Part shown: positions 47,001-60,300 of the stretch, piece by piece
How positions within the stretch are numbered: position 1 is the stretch's first letter
Layout of the letters: each line of letters begins with the position of its first letter
Assembly (NCBI RefSeq): GCF_024713975.1
Contig: NC_091095.1
Coordinates: 376,001 to 440,000, forward strand
Source: Paralichthys olivaceus
Taxonomy: Eukaryota > Chordata > Actinopteri > Pleuronectiformes > Paralichthyidae
DNA: 64,000 bases
Direction of reading: 5' to 3'
The notes under the pieces: model-generated
What the model saw: only the letters and a program-made list of their open reading frames with translations
Database searches by the model: none
What the model was told of the DNA's origin: nothing
Translations under genes and position numbers: made by a program

Positions 47001-50000
47001 GCACTGACCACCAATCAGCAGGCAGAAGTTATGGAAGCGAAGATGAAAGGATTCATTGAGAAGTCCGTCAGTCGTCAGCTCTCACCACGTAACCTGCACA
47101 CACAGGAAATGATGTCACCAAAATAAAAGATCCTGTTCGTCACCTCCTCAGATGACAATCATCCTCCTAAATAACCTGAAAGTTAGGATGAGTAGCAGAG
47201 ACAGAGCTCCAGACACAAACGTGAAGCAGGTCTGTGAGGATCCGAAAGAGACAGAAGCAGCAGAAGTTCATTCACTTCTGTACAGAACCTGAAATTGTGG
47301 ATGCTCCTAAAACTGTTTGTTTCAGTTCTTCTCCCGCGGTTGTTTCTCACCGTCTGTTTTTGTTTCTGTGTGCAGAAGAAGATCGATGCTGGAAGCCTCA
47401 CTGCGGAATCGAAGCGTTACATGGAGCGACTGATCAAACTGGGCAAGAGGAACGGTCTCCACCTGCCCACGGAGACACAGGAGGTGAGTTTCAGTTTAAA
47501 GTTCAGCAGCAGACGACCTCATATCTGAGAGGAGACGTTGAAGACTGAACATCTGGAAATAAAATGTCAAGACAGATTCATTTAGTATCTCTGAACTACA
47601 GCTTCATATGATCTCTGGGTCTTTGAGTCTGATTGTTCTCTGCTGCTCCTCTGCTGTAGGAGATCAAAACCATCAAGAAGAAGCTGAGCAACCTGTGTAT
47701 AGATTTCAACAAGAACCTGAACGAGGACACCACCAGTCTGTCCTTCACCAGAGACGAGCTGGGTGAGTGTGCTGCTCTGCGGAGCTTTCAGTCGGTCACT
47801 CCTGGTCTTCCTCCATAAAGCTGGACTAAGATCTGTTGGTTTCAGGCGGCCTCCCCGAGGACTTCCTCAGCTCACTGGAGAGCGATGGGGACAAACTGAA
47901 AGTGACTCTGAAGTATCCTCATTACTTCCCCACCATGAAGAAATGCTTCATCCCAGAAACCCGCAGGAAGCTGGAGGAGGCGTTCAACTCCCGCTGCAAA
48001 GAGGTGAGACAGGATCGACAGGACGTCTCACTCTGGTGTTGAGTCTGGATGGAGACTGAAATAAAACCCAACGCACATAATCAATAAATGGTGAAATACA
48101 TTATTAATAGTTAATACAAATAGAAGCAGGACCACAGATCTCTTCTTCCTCCCAATGAACAACATGAAGCCAAAACATCTCAGATACAAACGCTGCCATC
48201 TTGTGGTGATGACGTCTTTTGCAGTCAGTCTGTTCAGTAGTGATCGTGGGGTGGAGCCGTGGTATCAAGGTCCCGCCCACGCTCTCAACATACCCAGTCT
48301 GTGTTGGCTGTCAATCATGACGTCTCAGCCTGTTTTTATATCATCAAATAACAAACTGTCTGTTCCGGGCTCCTGGAGAAACATGGATCTAAAACTGGAC
48401 CTAAACAGAACCACAGTTCTGGTTCCTGTCTTCATGTTCTGTGTCTTCTCAGGAGAACTCTGTGATCCTGAAGGAGCTGGTGGAGCTTCGGGCTCAGAAA
48501 TGTTCTCTGCTCGGCTTCAGCACACACGCCGACTTTGTCCTGGAGATGAACATGGCCAAGTCTGGAAAGAAGGTGGCCGGCTTCCTGGGTGAGTCGTGCA
48601 GAACAGACGAACTGCGGAGGTCACATGACGACGTATATCATGTGACGATAGAATCGTTTGATAGATGCAGTTCAGCTTCTAACCTGCAGGAGGCGGTATC
48701 AGTCAGCAGCAGTTTAAATCAAGAGAACGATGTCCTTTCTGTTTACGTTGTTTAAAAGAAGAAGTTAACGAGGAAGAGATTCTGTGTTTGTTCAGGGAGG
48801 CTCAGGCCCCAGTCTGCCCCCTAGTGGAGGTTCTCATTTAATCACTGCATTACTTGTGACTGACTTCTGTCACTTGTTGTCTTCAGAGGAGCTGGCCTGT
48901 AAACTGAAGCCTCTGGGCGATGAAGAGCGGGAGGTCATCCTCAAACTGAAGGAGAAGGAGTGTCAGAAAAGGGGCCTGCCCTTTAACGGAGAGCTGCACG
49001 CCTGGGACACACGCTACTTCATGACCCAGGTAAAGACTACATGTCTGGGACACACGCTACTTCATGACCCAGGTAAAGACTACATGTCTGGGACACACGC
49101 TACTTCATGACCCAGGTAAAGACTACATGCCTGGGACACACGCTACTTCATGACCCAGGTAAAGACTACATGTCTGGGACACACGCTACTTCATGACCCA
49201 GGTAAAGACTACATGTCTGGGACACACGCTACTTCATGACCCAGGTAAAGACTACATGCCTGGGACACACGCTACTTCATGACCCAGGTAAAGACTACAT
49301 GTCTGGGACACACGCTACTTCATGACCCAGGTAAAGACTACATGCCTGGGACACACGCTACTTCATGACCCAGGTAAAGACTACATGTCTGGGACACACG
49401 CTACTTCATGACCCAGGTAAAGACTACATGTCTGGGACACACGCTACTTCATGACCCAGGTAAAGACTACATGCCTGGGACACACGCTACTTCATGACCC
49501 AGGTAAAGACTACATGTCTGGGACACACGCTACTTCATGACCCAGGTAAAGACTACATGCCTGGGACACACGCTACTTCATGACCCAGGTAAAGACTACA
49601 TGTCTGGGACACACGCTACTTCATGACCCAGGTAAAGACTACATGCCTGGGACACACGCTACTTCATGACCCAGGTAAAGACTACATGCCTGGGACACAC
49701 GCTACTTCATGACCCAGGTAAAGACTACATGTCTGGGACACACGCTACTTCATGACCCAGGTAAAGACTACATGCCTGGGACACACGCTACTTCATGACC
49801 CAGGTAAAGACTACATGCCTGGGACACACGCTACTTCATGACCCAGGTAAAGACTACATGTCTGGGACACACGCTACTTCATGACCCAGGTAAAGACTAC
49901 ATGTCTGGGACACACGCTACTTCATGACCCAGGTAAAGACTACATGTCTGGGACACACGCTACTTCATGACCCAGGTAAAGACTACATGCCTGGGACACA

Positions 50001-52775
50001 CGCTACTTCATGACCCAGGTAAAGACTACATGTCTGGGACACACGCTACTTCATGACCCAGGTAAAGACTACATGTCTGGGACACACGCTACTTCATGAC
50101 CCAGGTAAAGACTACATGTCTGGGACACACGCTACTTCATGACCCAGGTAAAGACTACATGCCTGGGACATGGTGCGAGCTGGACGAATCTGTTACTGCC
50201 TGACTTACAAAGAACAAACAGACGTTGAAGCTGCAGCAGAGAAAATTCTTCCTCTGCAGTGAGACATGTCAATCTGCTCCTCTTTTTCTTCCTCTTTCTA
50301 ACCTATTTTCTTTCTCCCTCCTCTTCCTCACCCAGGTGGAGGAGAAGCAGTACGCTGTGGATCAGAACCTGTTGAAGGAGTACTTTCCCATGGAGGTGGT
50401 GACTCGGGGGCTGCTGGACATCTACCAGGAGCTGCTGGGTTTGTCCTTCGAGCTGGTGGCCGGAGCCGCCGTCTGGCATCCTGACGTCACTCTGTACTGT
50501 GTGAAAGACCGTGGCAGTGGACGGATGGTGGGACAGTTCTACCTGGACCTCTACCCAAGGTCATCATCATACAACACACACCCTCCATCACCCAGTAACA
50601 ACCAGCTCAAATCAGACCGCAGCAGGAAAACACCGAGTCGAGAAAATATGTGAAAGATTCTGTTTCTAAAATATTGAGAAACAAACTGAAGAGAAAAAAT
50701 CTGTCTCTCCTCCGGTGCAGGGAGGGGAAGTACGGGCACGCCGCCTGCTTCGGCCTCCAGCCCGGCTGCCTCCTGCCCGACGGCATGCGGCAGATGTCGG
50801 TGGCGGCCATGGTGGCTAACTTCAGCAAGCCGACGGCCGATGCTCCAGCCCTCCTGCAGCACGACGAGGTGGAGACGTACTTCCACGAGTTCGGCCATGT
50901 TATGCACCAACTGTGCGCTGAGGTCAGTCAACATGGAGGCGGAGCTGTGAGGGAAATGTTAAACATTCAGCTTCAGTCTTCGCTGTTCGATCAGAACAGA
51001 ATTTTTACTTAGCTTGTGTGTGTGTGTGTGTGTGTGTGCACAGGCGGACTACGCCATCTTCAGCGGGACTCATGTGGAGCGAGACTTTGTGGAGGCTCCG
51101 TCTCAGATGTTGGAAAACTGGGTTTGGGAGAAGGAGCCTCTGCAGAGGATGTCGAAACACTACAAGACGGGCAGCAGCATCCCCGAGGAGCTGCTCGACA
51201 AACTCATCAAGTCCCGGCTCGCCAACACCGGTACGTACCGCAGGCCACTTCCACCAGTACTACACGTACTACTGCAGTACTACACGTACTACTGCAGTAG
51301 CAAATGTACTGCACCTTAATCACTGTTAGTTGACAGTTCATTTGTTTTGATGCTCGTCTCTTTCTGTTGAAACAAACTTTTGTTTTGTTGAATATATAAT
51401 ATATATAATATATATAACTACTGCGAGACTTAGAACAGCAAGATCAAGTATTTACCACAGAGAGAATTGTTTGATTTGTTCTTTGTAATTTGTGATGATG
51501 TCGTCTGTCCTGCTCATGTGACCAATATAAACTCATTGATGAATTAGTCACTTAGAGAACAAACCTTCTACACTGTCATCATGTGCATGGTTCTCCGGTC
51601 GTCACTGTGGGGGTTACCGGTATAATCACCTGACCGGTATAATCACCTGACCGGTATAATCACCTGACCTGTATAATCACCTGACCGGTATAATCACCTG
51701 ACCGGTATAATCACCTGACCGGTATAATCACCTGACCGGTATAAGACGTGTTTTTCGTCCCCTGTGACTCTGCAGGTCTGTTTAACCTGCGGCAGATCGT
51801 CTTGGCTAAAGTGGACCAGGCTCTTCACACCAGGATGGGACTCGACCCTGCGGAGGAGTACGGACGCCTCTGTCAGGAGCTTCTGGGAATTCCTGCTTCA
51901 TCAGGTCACTTCTTGAATGTTTCACCAGCTCTTCTCTGAACATTAAGTTCAAACGGAAAATGACTTCCCCTGGTGGCTCAGTGAGGAACTACACCACTGT
52001 TCACCTCAGTTTAAAATGAGAGAAAGAGATTATTTATTAAAATAAGAAATAAAATGAAATTTCACTTAGTTTGTTCTGAGCTGTAGTTTTCAGTTTGAAC
52101 AGCAGGAGGGGCTGTCGAGGTGCTTTGAAGTTGGACCAGTTTCCATGACGATACCTGCCTCCTCCCCTCTGACCTCCGCTCCGTGTCCTACAGGAACCAA
52201 CATGCCGGCGACCTTCGGACACTTGGCCGGCGGCTACGATGCTCAGTACTACGGTTACCTGTGGAGCGAGGTGTTCTCCATGGACATGTTCCACGCTCGC
52301 TTCAAACAGGAAGGAATCATGAACCCAAAGGTCAGAGAGGAAACTGAAAGTACAAAAAACATGACAGTGTTCACGATAAAACATTTATGATAGAAGTTTA
52401 GTGACTCTGCGCCAAGTGAGTTTAGGGTAAGAGTCTGACAATGACCTCGGTCGTACAGAGGGTGGCGCTCTGACTGGAGATGCTCATGTTGAGTTTTTTC
52501 TGTTTCCTGTTGTTGACACCATGTTTAATGAAAACCTGGATCACTGTCTGCAGTCTGATTGGTTGACGTCTCATTAATGTATGTAGCTGACTGTCCCCTG
52601 ATTTGTCCTCCAGGTGGGTATGGACTACAGGAAGTACATCCTGCGTCCCGGCGGCTCTGAGGACGCCTCAGAGATGCTGAGGAAGTTCCTCGGGCGGGAA
52701 CCCAAACAAGAAGCGTTCCTGCTGAGCAAAGGACTGACGTTAGAGCAGAACGCTGGCACGCCGTGTCCATGCTGA
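43791..52775 (+). CDS. thop1: Thimet oligopeptidase
   Basis: Fourteen exons: 43791-43803, 44798-45004, 46825-46973, 47376-47483, 47660-47762, 47846-48003, 48453-48588, 48887-49029, 50336-50559, 50721-50922, 51044-51230, 51776-51904, 52194-52330 and 52614-52775. Phases all agree, giving 685 residues (human 689). This M3 zinc metallopeptidase cleaves short peptides such as bradykinin and neurotensin and trims antigenic peptides in the cytosol. The zinc site HEFGH is at residues 469-473 with [13 protein letters not shown] downstream. Other family blocks are [61 protein letters not shown] and [13 protein letters not shown]. Neurolysin is excluded by closeness to THOP1 across the whole length and by the short N-terminus. 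Exon 1 codes for only four full codons (MGPT). Exon 8 ends in an array of repeated splice donors. Confidence 0.97.
43858..44131. repeat. (TCTC)n microsatellite in thop1 intron 1
   Basis: About 270 bases of CT dinucleotide with regular TCTG and CACTG interruptions, starting 55 bases after the exon 1 donor. The + strand open frame (Ser/Leu-rich) is not a gene. Confidence 0.97.
48246..48352 (+). mobile_element. Dispersed repeat family B, short fragment in thop1 intron 6
   Basis: GTGGAGCCGTGGTATCAAGG, GCTGTCAATCATGACGTCTC and TTTATATCATCAAATAACAA match the segment at 7318-7420 closely. Confidence 0.7.
49002..50170 (+). repeat. 43-bp tandem array repeating the exon 8 end and its splice donor, 27 copies
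   Basis: Each unit is the last 28 bases of exon 8 (starting CTGGGACACACGCTAC, ending ATGACCCAG) plus 15 intron bases (GTAAAGACTACATG then T or C). Donor junctions CAG|GTAAAG occur every 43 bases from 49029 to 50147, 27 in all; a last partial copy stops at 50170. The only difference I find among units is the T/C before CTGGG, so the array is almost perfectly homogeneous. Only the first donor preserves the thop1 frame in a simple way; an in-frame TGA appears at 49108-49110 if the exon is extended. Confidence 0.97.
51616..51743. repeat. 17-bp minisatellite ACCGGTATAATCACCTG in thop1 intron 11
   Basis: About seven and a half tandem copies of 17 bp; one has ACCTGT in place of ACCGGT. Confidence 0.95.
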
Positions 52776-52873
52776 CCAATCTCAGCAGCTGGCTCCGCCC
52801 CACAGAGAACAACGGACTGAGGTTTTCTAGAAAAAAATTGTAAAATGTTTCCCGACATGGAAAAAACGAGTTG

Positions 52874-52879
52874 AATAAA
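52874..52879 (+). terminator. Polyadenylation signal of thop1
   Basis: AATAAA 99 bases after the stop codon, followed by a TGTG-containing stretch (TTCTCTGTGTCTG), a good downstream context. Confidence 0.7.
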
Positions 52880-53747
52880 ATGATTTGAGGTGATTCTCTG
52901 TGTCTGAATACCCGACGTCACATGAAAACACAGATCTACACTGTGATAGGACAGTAGAGGTCACATGATTTAAACCTTAAAGGTCAACGTCAACAAAATA
53001 TGATCAGAAACACGTTTTCATTTCAAGCTTTGATCCGAAGATGACTCCACAGGGGACGATGTTTACTCAACAGCTCCCCCTCTGGTGTCTCCTCACACTG
53101 CAGCTCATGACGTCATTTCCTCGGAGAAGGAAAGAAAAACAACTCGGCTGTAAAAAAACAGCCTGAAGGTAAAAAACACCAGAGCGTCAGGAGACGAGAT
53201 CACAAAAACACTTTGTCCACGTTTCCCCTGAACACTTTACACTTTGAGGTCAAACACATCTTTGTCACATGAAGGCAGAAACAAAGCCGGTGTCATGTGA
53301 CAGTTCACAACGTTACAGAGACTTTAACATAATAAGTCGAGCAAATAGGCAAAATTCAAAGAGGAAACAAATTAAACTTTATTCTCTTAAAGCTCCAGTG
53401 TTTAATTCAGGTGAAAGGATCTATTGGCAGAAATCTCATGTAGAATCATCCTCATGTTTTCACTCGTTCGTTTCATCTTAATTGTATGAACTGTAGTTTT
53501 CTTTGCCCCAGAAAGACCCTTTATATTTAAATACTTTATATTTAAATACTTTATATACATATACTTTATATTTACATGGAGGGGACCCTCTCTACGGAGG
53601 CCACCATGTTTTTTACATTAGTCGACTGTATCTTTGTTTTGTTCATATTCTCCTTCGTCAACACGGCAACCCTTCGCCCCCCCTCCTCCTCCACGGCCCT
53701 CAGGGGCCCAACTCCTCCCACCGGCCCTAGTCAGTAAACATATGAAC

Positions 53748-53793
<46 letters not shown>

Positions 53794-54018
53794 TGTCCAC
53801 TTCTGTAGAGTTTGAGAAGTTTTGTAACTTTTCTTCTGTTTCGTCTGATTAACTATATTTTTCTGATTTCTATCTACGTATAATTATTTAGTTTTAATAA
53901 CAGTAGAAACCAGCCGTGTGTTTCAGTTCTGTTTTTATTGTTTGTATTCCTGTAAATTCACATACATTAATTTTAACAACAGCAGCAACATTGATATTAA
54001 AAATATATTTAATTATAA

Positions 54019-54060
<42 letters not shown>

Positions 54061-54349
54061 CTGTTTTGCGTGTTCTAAAGTTAAATATCCGCTGTCTTTG
54101 CAAATTGTTGTGACATTTCTTCATGTGTGTTTTACAAACAAACATTAACACAAACGGTTTGGGGGTGAGGGGCACCACAAAGCAGTAATGCCCAGGGCAC
54201 CTGACTGTCTAGCAGCGGCCCTGTGTACAGCAGCTGGTTCAGGAGGGAGAACGGGTCGTCCTGGAGTCAAGTCTCAGAGGAGACTGACGAGTGACTGAGG
54301 GAGAGACAAACCCACAGAAGACGAAGACAGTGGAGTAAGAAAGAAGACG
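52880..54349. other. Intergenic thop1-nwd1 region
   Basis: No gene seen. It contains TTTATATTTAAATAC repeats near 53520-53575, (TG)n at 53751-53790, (TG)n at 54023-54058, and a probable dispersed repeat piece near 54150-54240 (GGGGCACCACAAAGCAGTAA). The nwd1 leader presumably occupies the last part. Confidence 0.6.
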
Positions 54350-57311
54350 ATGGCCCAGCATCCAGACGTCAACGTGCAGGACGTCCTGAGAGGACAGACA
54401 GACAGAGGACAGAGGATGAAGACCAGATCCAACATGATCCGAGTGTTCGTCAGCTCCACGTTCACAGGTCAGATTCATCATGTTCTCATCAGACATTATT
54501 ATGAAGCGTTAATTAGCTTTAATTAACCACTTGATTTATTTAAACAAATCATCAGGTAATGCTTCATAAATCAGTTGAAACCAAGAACCTTAGTTTTTCC
54601 AAGTTGTGGATAATTCTCCTCCTGTGTGAGACTCAGACTCTGCAGAGTTTGTACGTCCTGACGTTAACCATCAGTTTATAATAATATCTTATTAACGACT
54701 AATAACTGATCCATAAATAATCAATAAATGATTCATTAACTCTTAATAATAATAATAATTTCTTTATAAAAACTTTACCTGATTTTAGCTCAGTTTTTAT
54801 TTTAGAAAATGAAAAATGCTAAAAATAGAAAAACAACATATCGATGAAAGTTCTGATGGTTTCATGTGATGAACGTTCACGTCACCTTTGCTCTTCTTCT
54901 CTGGTCAGATATGAGCAGTGAGAGAAAGGCGCTGCTGGAGAGAGCTTACCCAGAAGTCCTGGCGTTCTGTCGCAGTCTGGGCCTGGTGTTGGAGGTCGGC
55001 TTCTCTTTACCTTTCGATCCAGTGATTAATAAAATGATCCGTTTGTAAATCTTGTCGCTGTGTTTCGTCAGGTGCTGGATCTGCGTTGGGGGATTCGTAA
55101 CGTTTCCTCTGGAGACCACGACTCCTGTGAGATCTTCCTGCAGGAGATCCAGAGCTGCCAGAGGATCTCAGCTGGTCCAGATTTCATCGTGAGTCTTTTC
55201 AAATGATGTTTCAGTTCAACAATCTCTGAAATCTGAAAATGATTCATTTTCCAGAAGAATTCTAGATATTAATGATTTATCATAATTATTAAGTTTCCTT
55301 GGCAGGGAACAAATTTCAACAAAATCAGTGTGAAGGTCAAAATCACTTTAATTCCCTCAGTTTCACATGTTACATGTTTTAAACATGTCTCTGTTTGACT
55401 TTAAGTAAAAGTGGAAGCTTGTGTAAATTGATTTAATCTGTAATTATCAGTTTTTCTCTTTGTTTTCATCCCTTTGTTTCCGGGCTCCAAAGGCCCTGCT
55501 GGGGAGCAGGTACGGCCACCGAGCTCTTCCTCGCCTCGTCCCAGAGAAACACTTTGAGGTTCTTTTGTCCAAACTTTCCAAAAACCCTGAAGGCGTCAAA
55601 CAGCTGAGTCAGTGGTTCCTAAAAGACAGCAATGCTGTCCCGCCCACATACGTCCTCCTGCCAATCACGGCGCACTTCCCCCACTACAGTGACCTCCGAC
55701 CCGAGAGTAGGCCTCAGCACGACAACAGCGTCCTTTCCTGGCGTTTCACAGAGAATCAACTGTTGCAGCTCCTACGATCTGCCGCCACCGCCGCTGAGGC
55801 TGCTGGTGACATCACAGCTGAGCAGAAACAACAGTTCTTCACATCAGGTCAGAGACGTGTCCGTCAGAGCGTCCATGGTGTCTTAGGTCAGACCTGAGTG
55901 TCTTCTCCTTCTGCTCCACAGTCACAGAGCGAGAGTTCCAGCAGGGTCTGTGGAAAGACGACAGCAAACCGTCAGCTCTGCTCTTCGTCCGAGAGATACC
56001 CCGGCAGAGGGTGAGGGATGGCCCCAAACGTCTCGCCAAGTACATGGACGTGACCACCGACGGGCTGCTGGACGCAGAAGCACAGGGACTCCTCACCGAC
56101 CTCAAGTCTCGCCTCTACACCTCGTCCAAGAAGTTCCTCAACCTGCACTGTGTGGAGCTGAGCAAGGGGAGCATCGACCCCAAACGCAAAGAGCACGCTC
56201 AGTACCTGGACAGCGTGTGCGAGCAGTTTGTGTCACAGATGAAGTCTTGCATCGCGGCGGCGGTCGACTCTCCAGCCGAAGGGAGACGGAGGAAGATGTG
56301 GGGAAGCATCGAGGAGGAAACGTCAGACTGGATGGACGAAGAGATTGGAAAAGATGTCGCCAGGAGTGAGGAGCTCTGCAGGGGTCTCATTGGTAGAGAG
56401 GGACTTCTGGGTAAGCTTTGCCTCGCCATGTGGGAGTCCACCAGTTCCCGCCACGGCCCTCTGGTCGTCCACGGGGCTGCTGGGATGGGGAAAACAGCTC
56501 TGCTCTGCAAACTGGCGCAGGAGACGCAGCGAGTCCTGAAGGCCGGGTCAGTGATGGTGATCAGGCTGCTGTCAGCTCGCCATCCTCAGAGACCAGACAT
56601 CGACCACGTCCTCCGCAGCATCTGCCTCCAGGTGTGTCTGGCATGTGGCCTGTCTCCGCCCTCGCCGCTGATGGCTGGCACTCACCTGGAGCTGCTTAGA
56701 TTCTTTAGGAACGTCCTCGCTCAGGTCTCCCAGCAGGGGAACACTTTGTTCCTCATCCTGGACGCCGTGGATCAGCTGTCAGACCAGCATCACGCTCACA
56801 GACTCTGCTGGCTGCCCACCCTCCTGCCACCCAACATCCACCTGGTGGTTTCCATGGATACCAGCAGCGAGGCATTTGCTAACATGCAGCTGAAGGTGGA
56901 GTCTTTGGGGAGCTTCTTTGAGGTGGAGCGTTTGTCTCGTAACGAAGGGAAACAAATTGTGGAGTCGAACCTGCGAGCGCAGCAGCGCACTTTGACCCCG
57001 GAGCAGAGCGACGCTGTGCTGCAGAGCTTCGAGTCGATGGGCTGTCCACTCCACCTCAGGCTGATCCTGTCTGCCGCCAAACGCTGGTCCTCCTTCACCC
57101 CGCTCACAGAGATACACCTGAGCGCCAGCACACAGGAAATGATGTCACAGCTCTTCCTGATGCTGGAGGAGAAACATGGGAAGGAGCTGGTGGGCGGAGC
57201 CTTAGGATACCTTGCTCTGGCCAGGTGAGGCAACAGCATCACAAAGGTCATTACATATAGATAGATATATATATATAGATATATATATGTATTTATATCT
57301 ATATATCTATA

Positions 57312-57345
<34 letters not shown>

Positions 57346-60300
57346 TATAGATATATATATATATATATAGATATAGATATAAACATACATATATATAACG
57401 TGATCGATCAATACATAAAATGATGATCACCTGTTGATCAGCTGATCACCGCTGCTTCATGTCTCCACAGGGAGGGGCTACTGGAGGCTGAGCTGCGCGA
57501 CATCATGTCCCTGGATGATGATGTCATCAGTGAGGTGCACAGATACTCACTCCCTCCGACCCCCTCGTTGATCAGACTGCCCCCCCTCCTGTGGGCCCGA
57601 CTCAGACGGGACCTCGAGGACCAGCTGGAGGAGCGGTGGATGGGCGGAGTCGCCACTCTCACCTTCAACAACAGGTACACTGAGAACATGTGATGACATC
57701 ACAGGAGATTAGATTTGATGTGATTCACAGTCTTGACATTTGTCGACTTCAGACGTCTGTCGGAGGCGATTTCATCTCGTTATCTGATGTCAGAGCGTCG
57801 GGGGCGGAGCCACAGGATCCTGGCAGAGTACTTTCAGGGTCGGTGGTCGGGGAAACTGAAGCTGGCGACGTTGCCGGGTCTGTCGCTGCTCCTCTCCGAC
57901 AGAAAGGTACAACACATCATCTGATGACAACGAGAACGTTAAAGCTTCAATGTCTCCACATCTGACACAATAATCAAACATGAGGAACAGGAAGAGGAAA
58001 CCACAGAAGCCTGTTCAGTGTGACTCTGCTGGTTGTTGTTGACACTTCCTGTGATGTCACAGGTCCCGCCCCAGCCGCTGTGGTTTGCTCCAGGATTGGC
58101 TAACGTCAGGAAGCTCCAGGAGCTGCCCTATCACCTGCTGCACGCCGGCCTGTGGGAGGAGCTACGACAGGAAGTCATCGGTAAGAAGCTCAGAGTAACG
58201 TTAAAACTCCGCCCACTTCCACCACACACCTGAAACACGAGAAGATCGTAGAAAAGACGAAACGAGTTAATCTGAGTTTTTGTCCAATAAACGATGAACT
58301 CGTTTCTTCGTGGTTTCCAGGCAACGCTGAGTGGCTGTACTGTAAGAGCAGAGTGTGCGGGGTCACCAGCGTCATCCACGACCTGGACCAGAGCTCCCAG
58401 CAACTAGACTGCACCGAGACCAGACTGATCCGAGACGCTCTGGTCCTCATCAAACCCACGCTGGACTTCCTGGACAGTCACATGGGTTCGTTATGAACAG
58501 TTCAGACGTTGTCTCAGTGTTTTCTGTTTGTGGGGGTGAGAGCCTTTAGAGACAACATTCTCTTCTTTATAAAAGTAAATAAAACTTGACGAGTCGAGAC
58601 ACTGACTCTGTGAAACCTCTCGCAGACATGTCTCTGTTCTTCACCGAGCTGTTGGCCAGACTCTGCTCCTTGGCCCCGACCTTCCCCTCTGTGATTGGCC
58701 GGCTGTGCAGTCAGTGCGAGGAGTGGTTACTGACGTGTCCCGAGCCCGCCCTCATCCCGAAGTGCAGTTTCCTGCAGCAGCCAGGGGGGGCGCTGCAGCA
58801 CACACTGAGCGGGCTGCAGGGAGGTCAGACATGTCGTAGAATCTCAGGTTGTTGTCATGTCTCCGCTGCAGCAGGTTGACTCGTCCTCGTGTCTGCAGGT
58901 GTCCTCTGTCTGGACGTCAGTGTGGAGGCGGAGCTTCTGGTGGCGGGTCTGGATGATGGCGTGGTGATGGTGTGGCGCCTCAGTGACCAGCAGCTGCTTC
59001 ACACGCTGCTGGGACACAGCGGTCAGTCTGATCACTTTGAATAACGATGATTAGTGATAACGACGACGATGACGATAATCTCTGTGTGCAGGCGCCGTCT
59101 TGTCCGTTAAGGTGATTGACAGCTCATCTTGCTGCCTCTCATTGGCCGCTGATGGTTCTCTGAGAAGGTGGAGCCTAATGAAAGGCCAGCAGCTGCTCTG
59201 CATCCAGGAGGCGGTGCCTGTTGACTCCTCCCCTTCGTCGGTACACCTCCACCTGTCTGATCAGAGACAGCTGATCTATGTTTACACCTGCACACAGGTA
59301 ACACTGGCATCAGCTGTTTCTACTGACTCTGGGTTCACATCAGAGTTTCAGCTGTCGTCGTTTCTCCAGGTGAAGGTGTGGACGCAGGAAGGGGCGGAGC
59401 TCTTCAGCAGCGGTGAGGACGGCTCCGTGGTTCTGGGACTTCTGGAGGAATCTGTATTTTCTCTGACGGACGGGGGTCTGCTCAGAATATTTCATCCTGT
59501 GAACGACGCTGTGGAGACTCAGCTGGAAAACTGTCTGACACGTTTGAGTCTGGTGAAAACGGCCGTTTCACCGAAACGTGGGACGCTGTTTGTGGCCACG
59601 AGAGACGGCGTCCTCCATCAGGTACGTCAGGTTTGATTGACAGTTTGGATGAATAATGAATGAAAAGTCAAATGTGAGACACAGAAAGTACTTTTGAAGT
59701 ATTTACTGCACTGATACTTTCAGTTCAACATATAAACGTGTTTCATGATCGACAGATGAAAAACCTGATTTACTAAAGTTATCTTTCAGTTGTGTGTTTT
59801 AAACTACACACCAACACATGTGCACACATCTCAACCTGAAGAAGTATTTTTACATGTTCAGAGTTTTATCTAGAAACTAAACATACAGATTATTTACAGG
59901 ATTCTATAAATATATCTATATATTATAAATGTGAACATATGGTTTGAATGAGTTTCTGCTTTGTGCTAACTATCGTGAAAAGGATCAGTTCTGTCCGGTT
60001 AAAATTGTAAATATTAAACGTGAATATTTATCCAGGTTATGAAGTTTGTGAAATAGTTTTACGTGTTTTACGTGTTTGCAGATTTCCAGGACTGGAAAAC
60101 ACTCGGCTGTCGAGTTTCCTCTGGTTCCTTCGTTACTTTCTGTTACTGAAGATGAGAAAATACTGATGGCAGGTTGGACAACGTGTGAAATCACTCAATG
60201 TTCTTCAGATCACAACAAACAGACACGAACACTGTTGATTTCAAATGTTTTATGATTTGAGGAATTCCAGAAGAAATTAAAATGAATTTATTAAAACTTC

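Noticed and set aside
49002-50170. CRISPR-like array of regular 43-bp repeats
   Set aside because: There are no unique spacers, the unit is identical throughout and contains thop1 exon sequence in a vertebrate gene.
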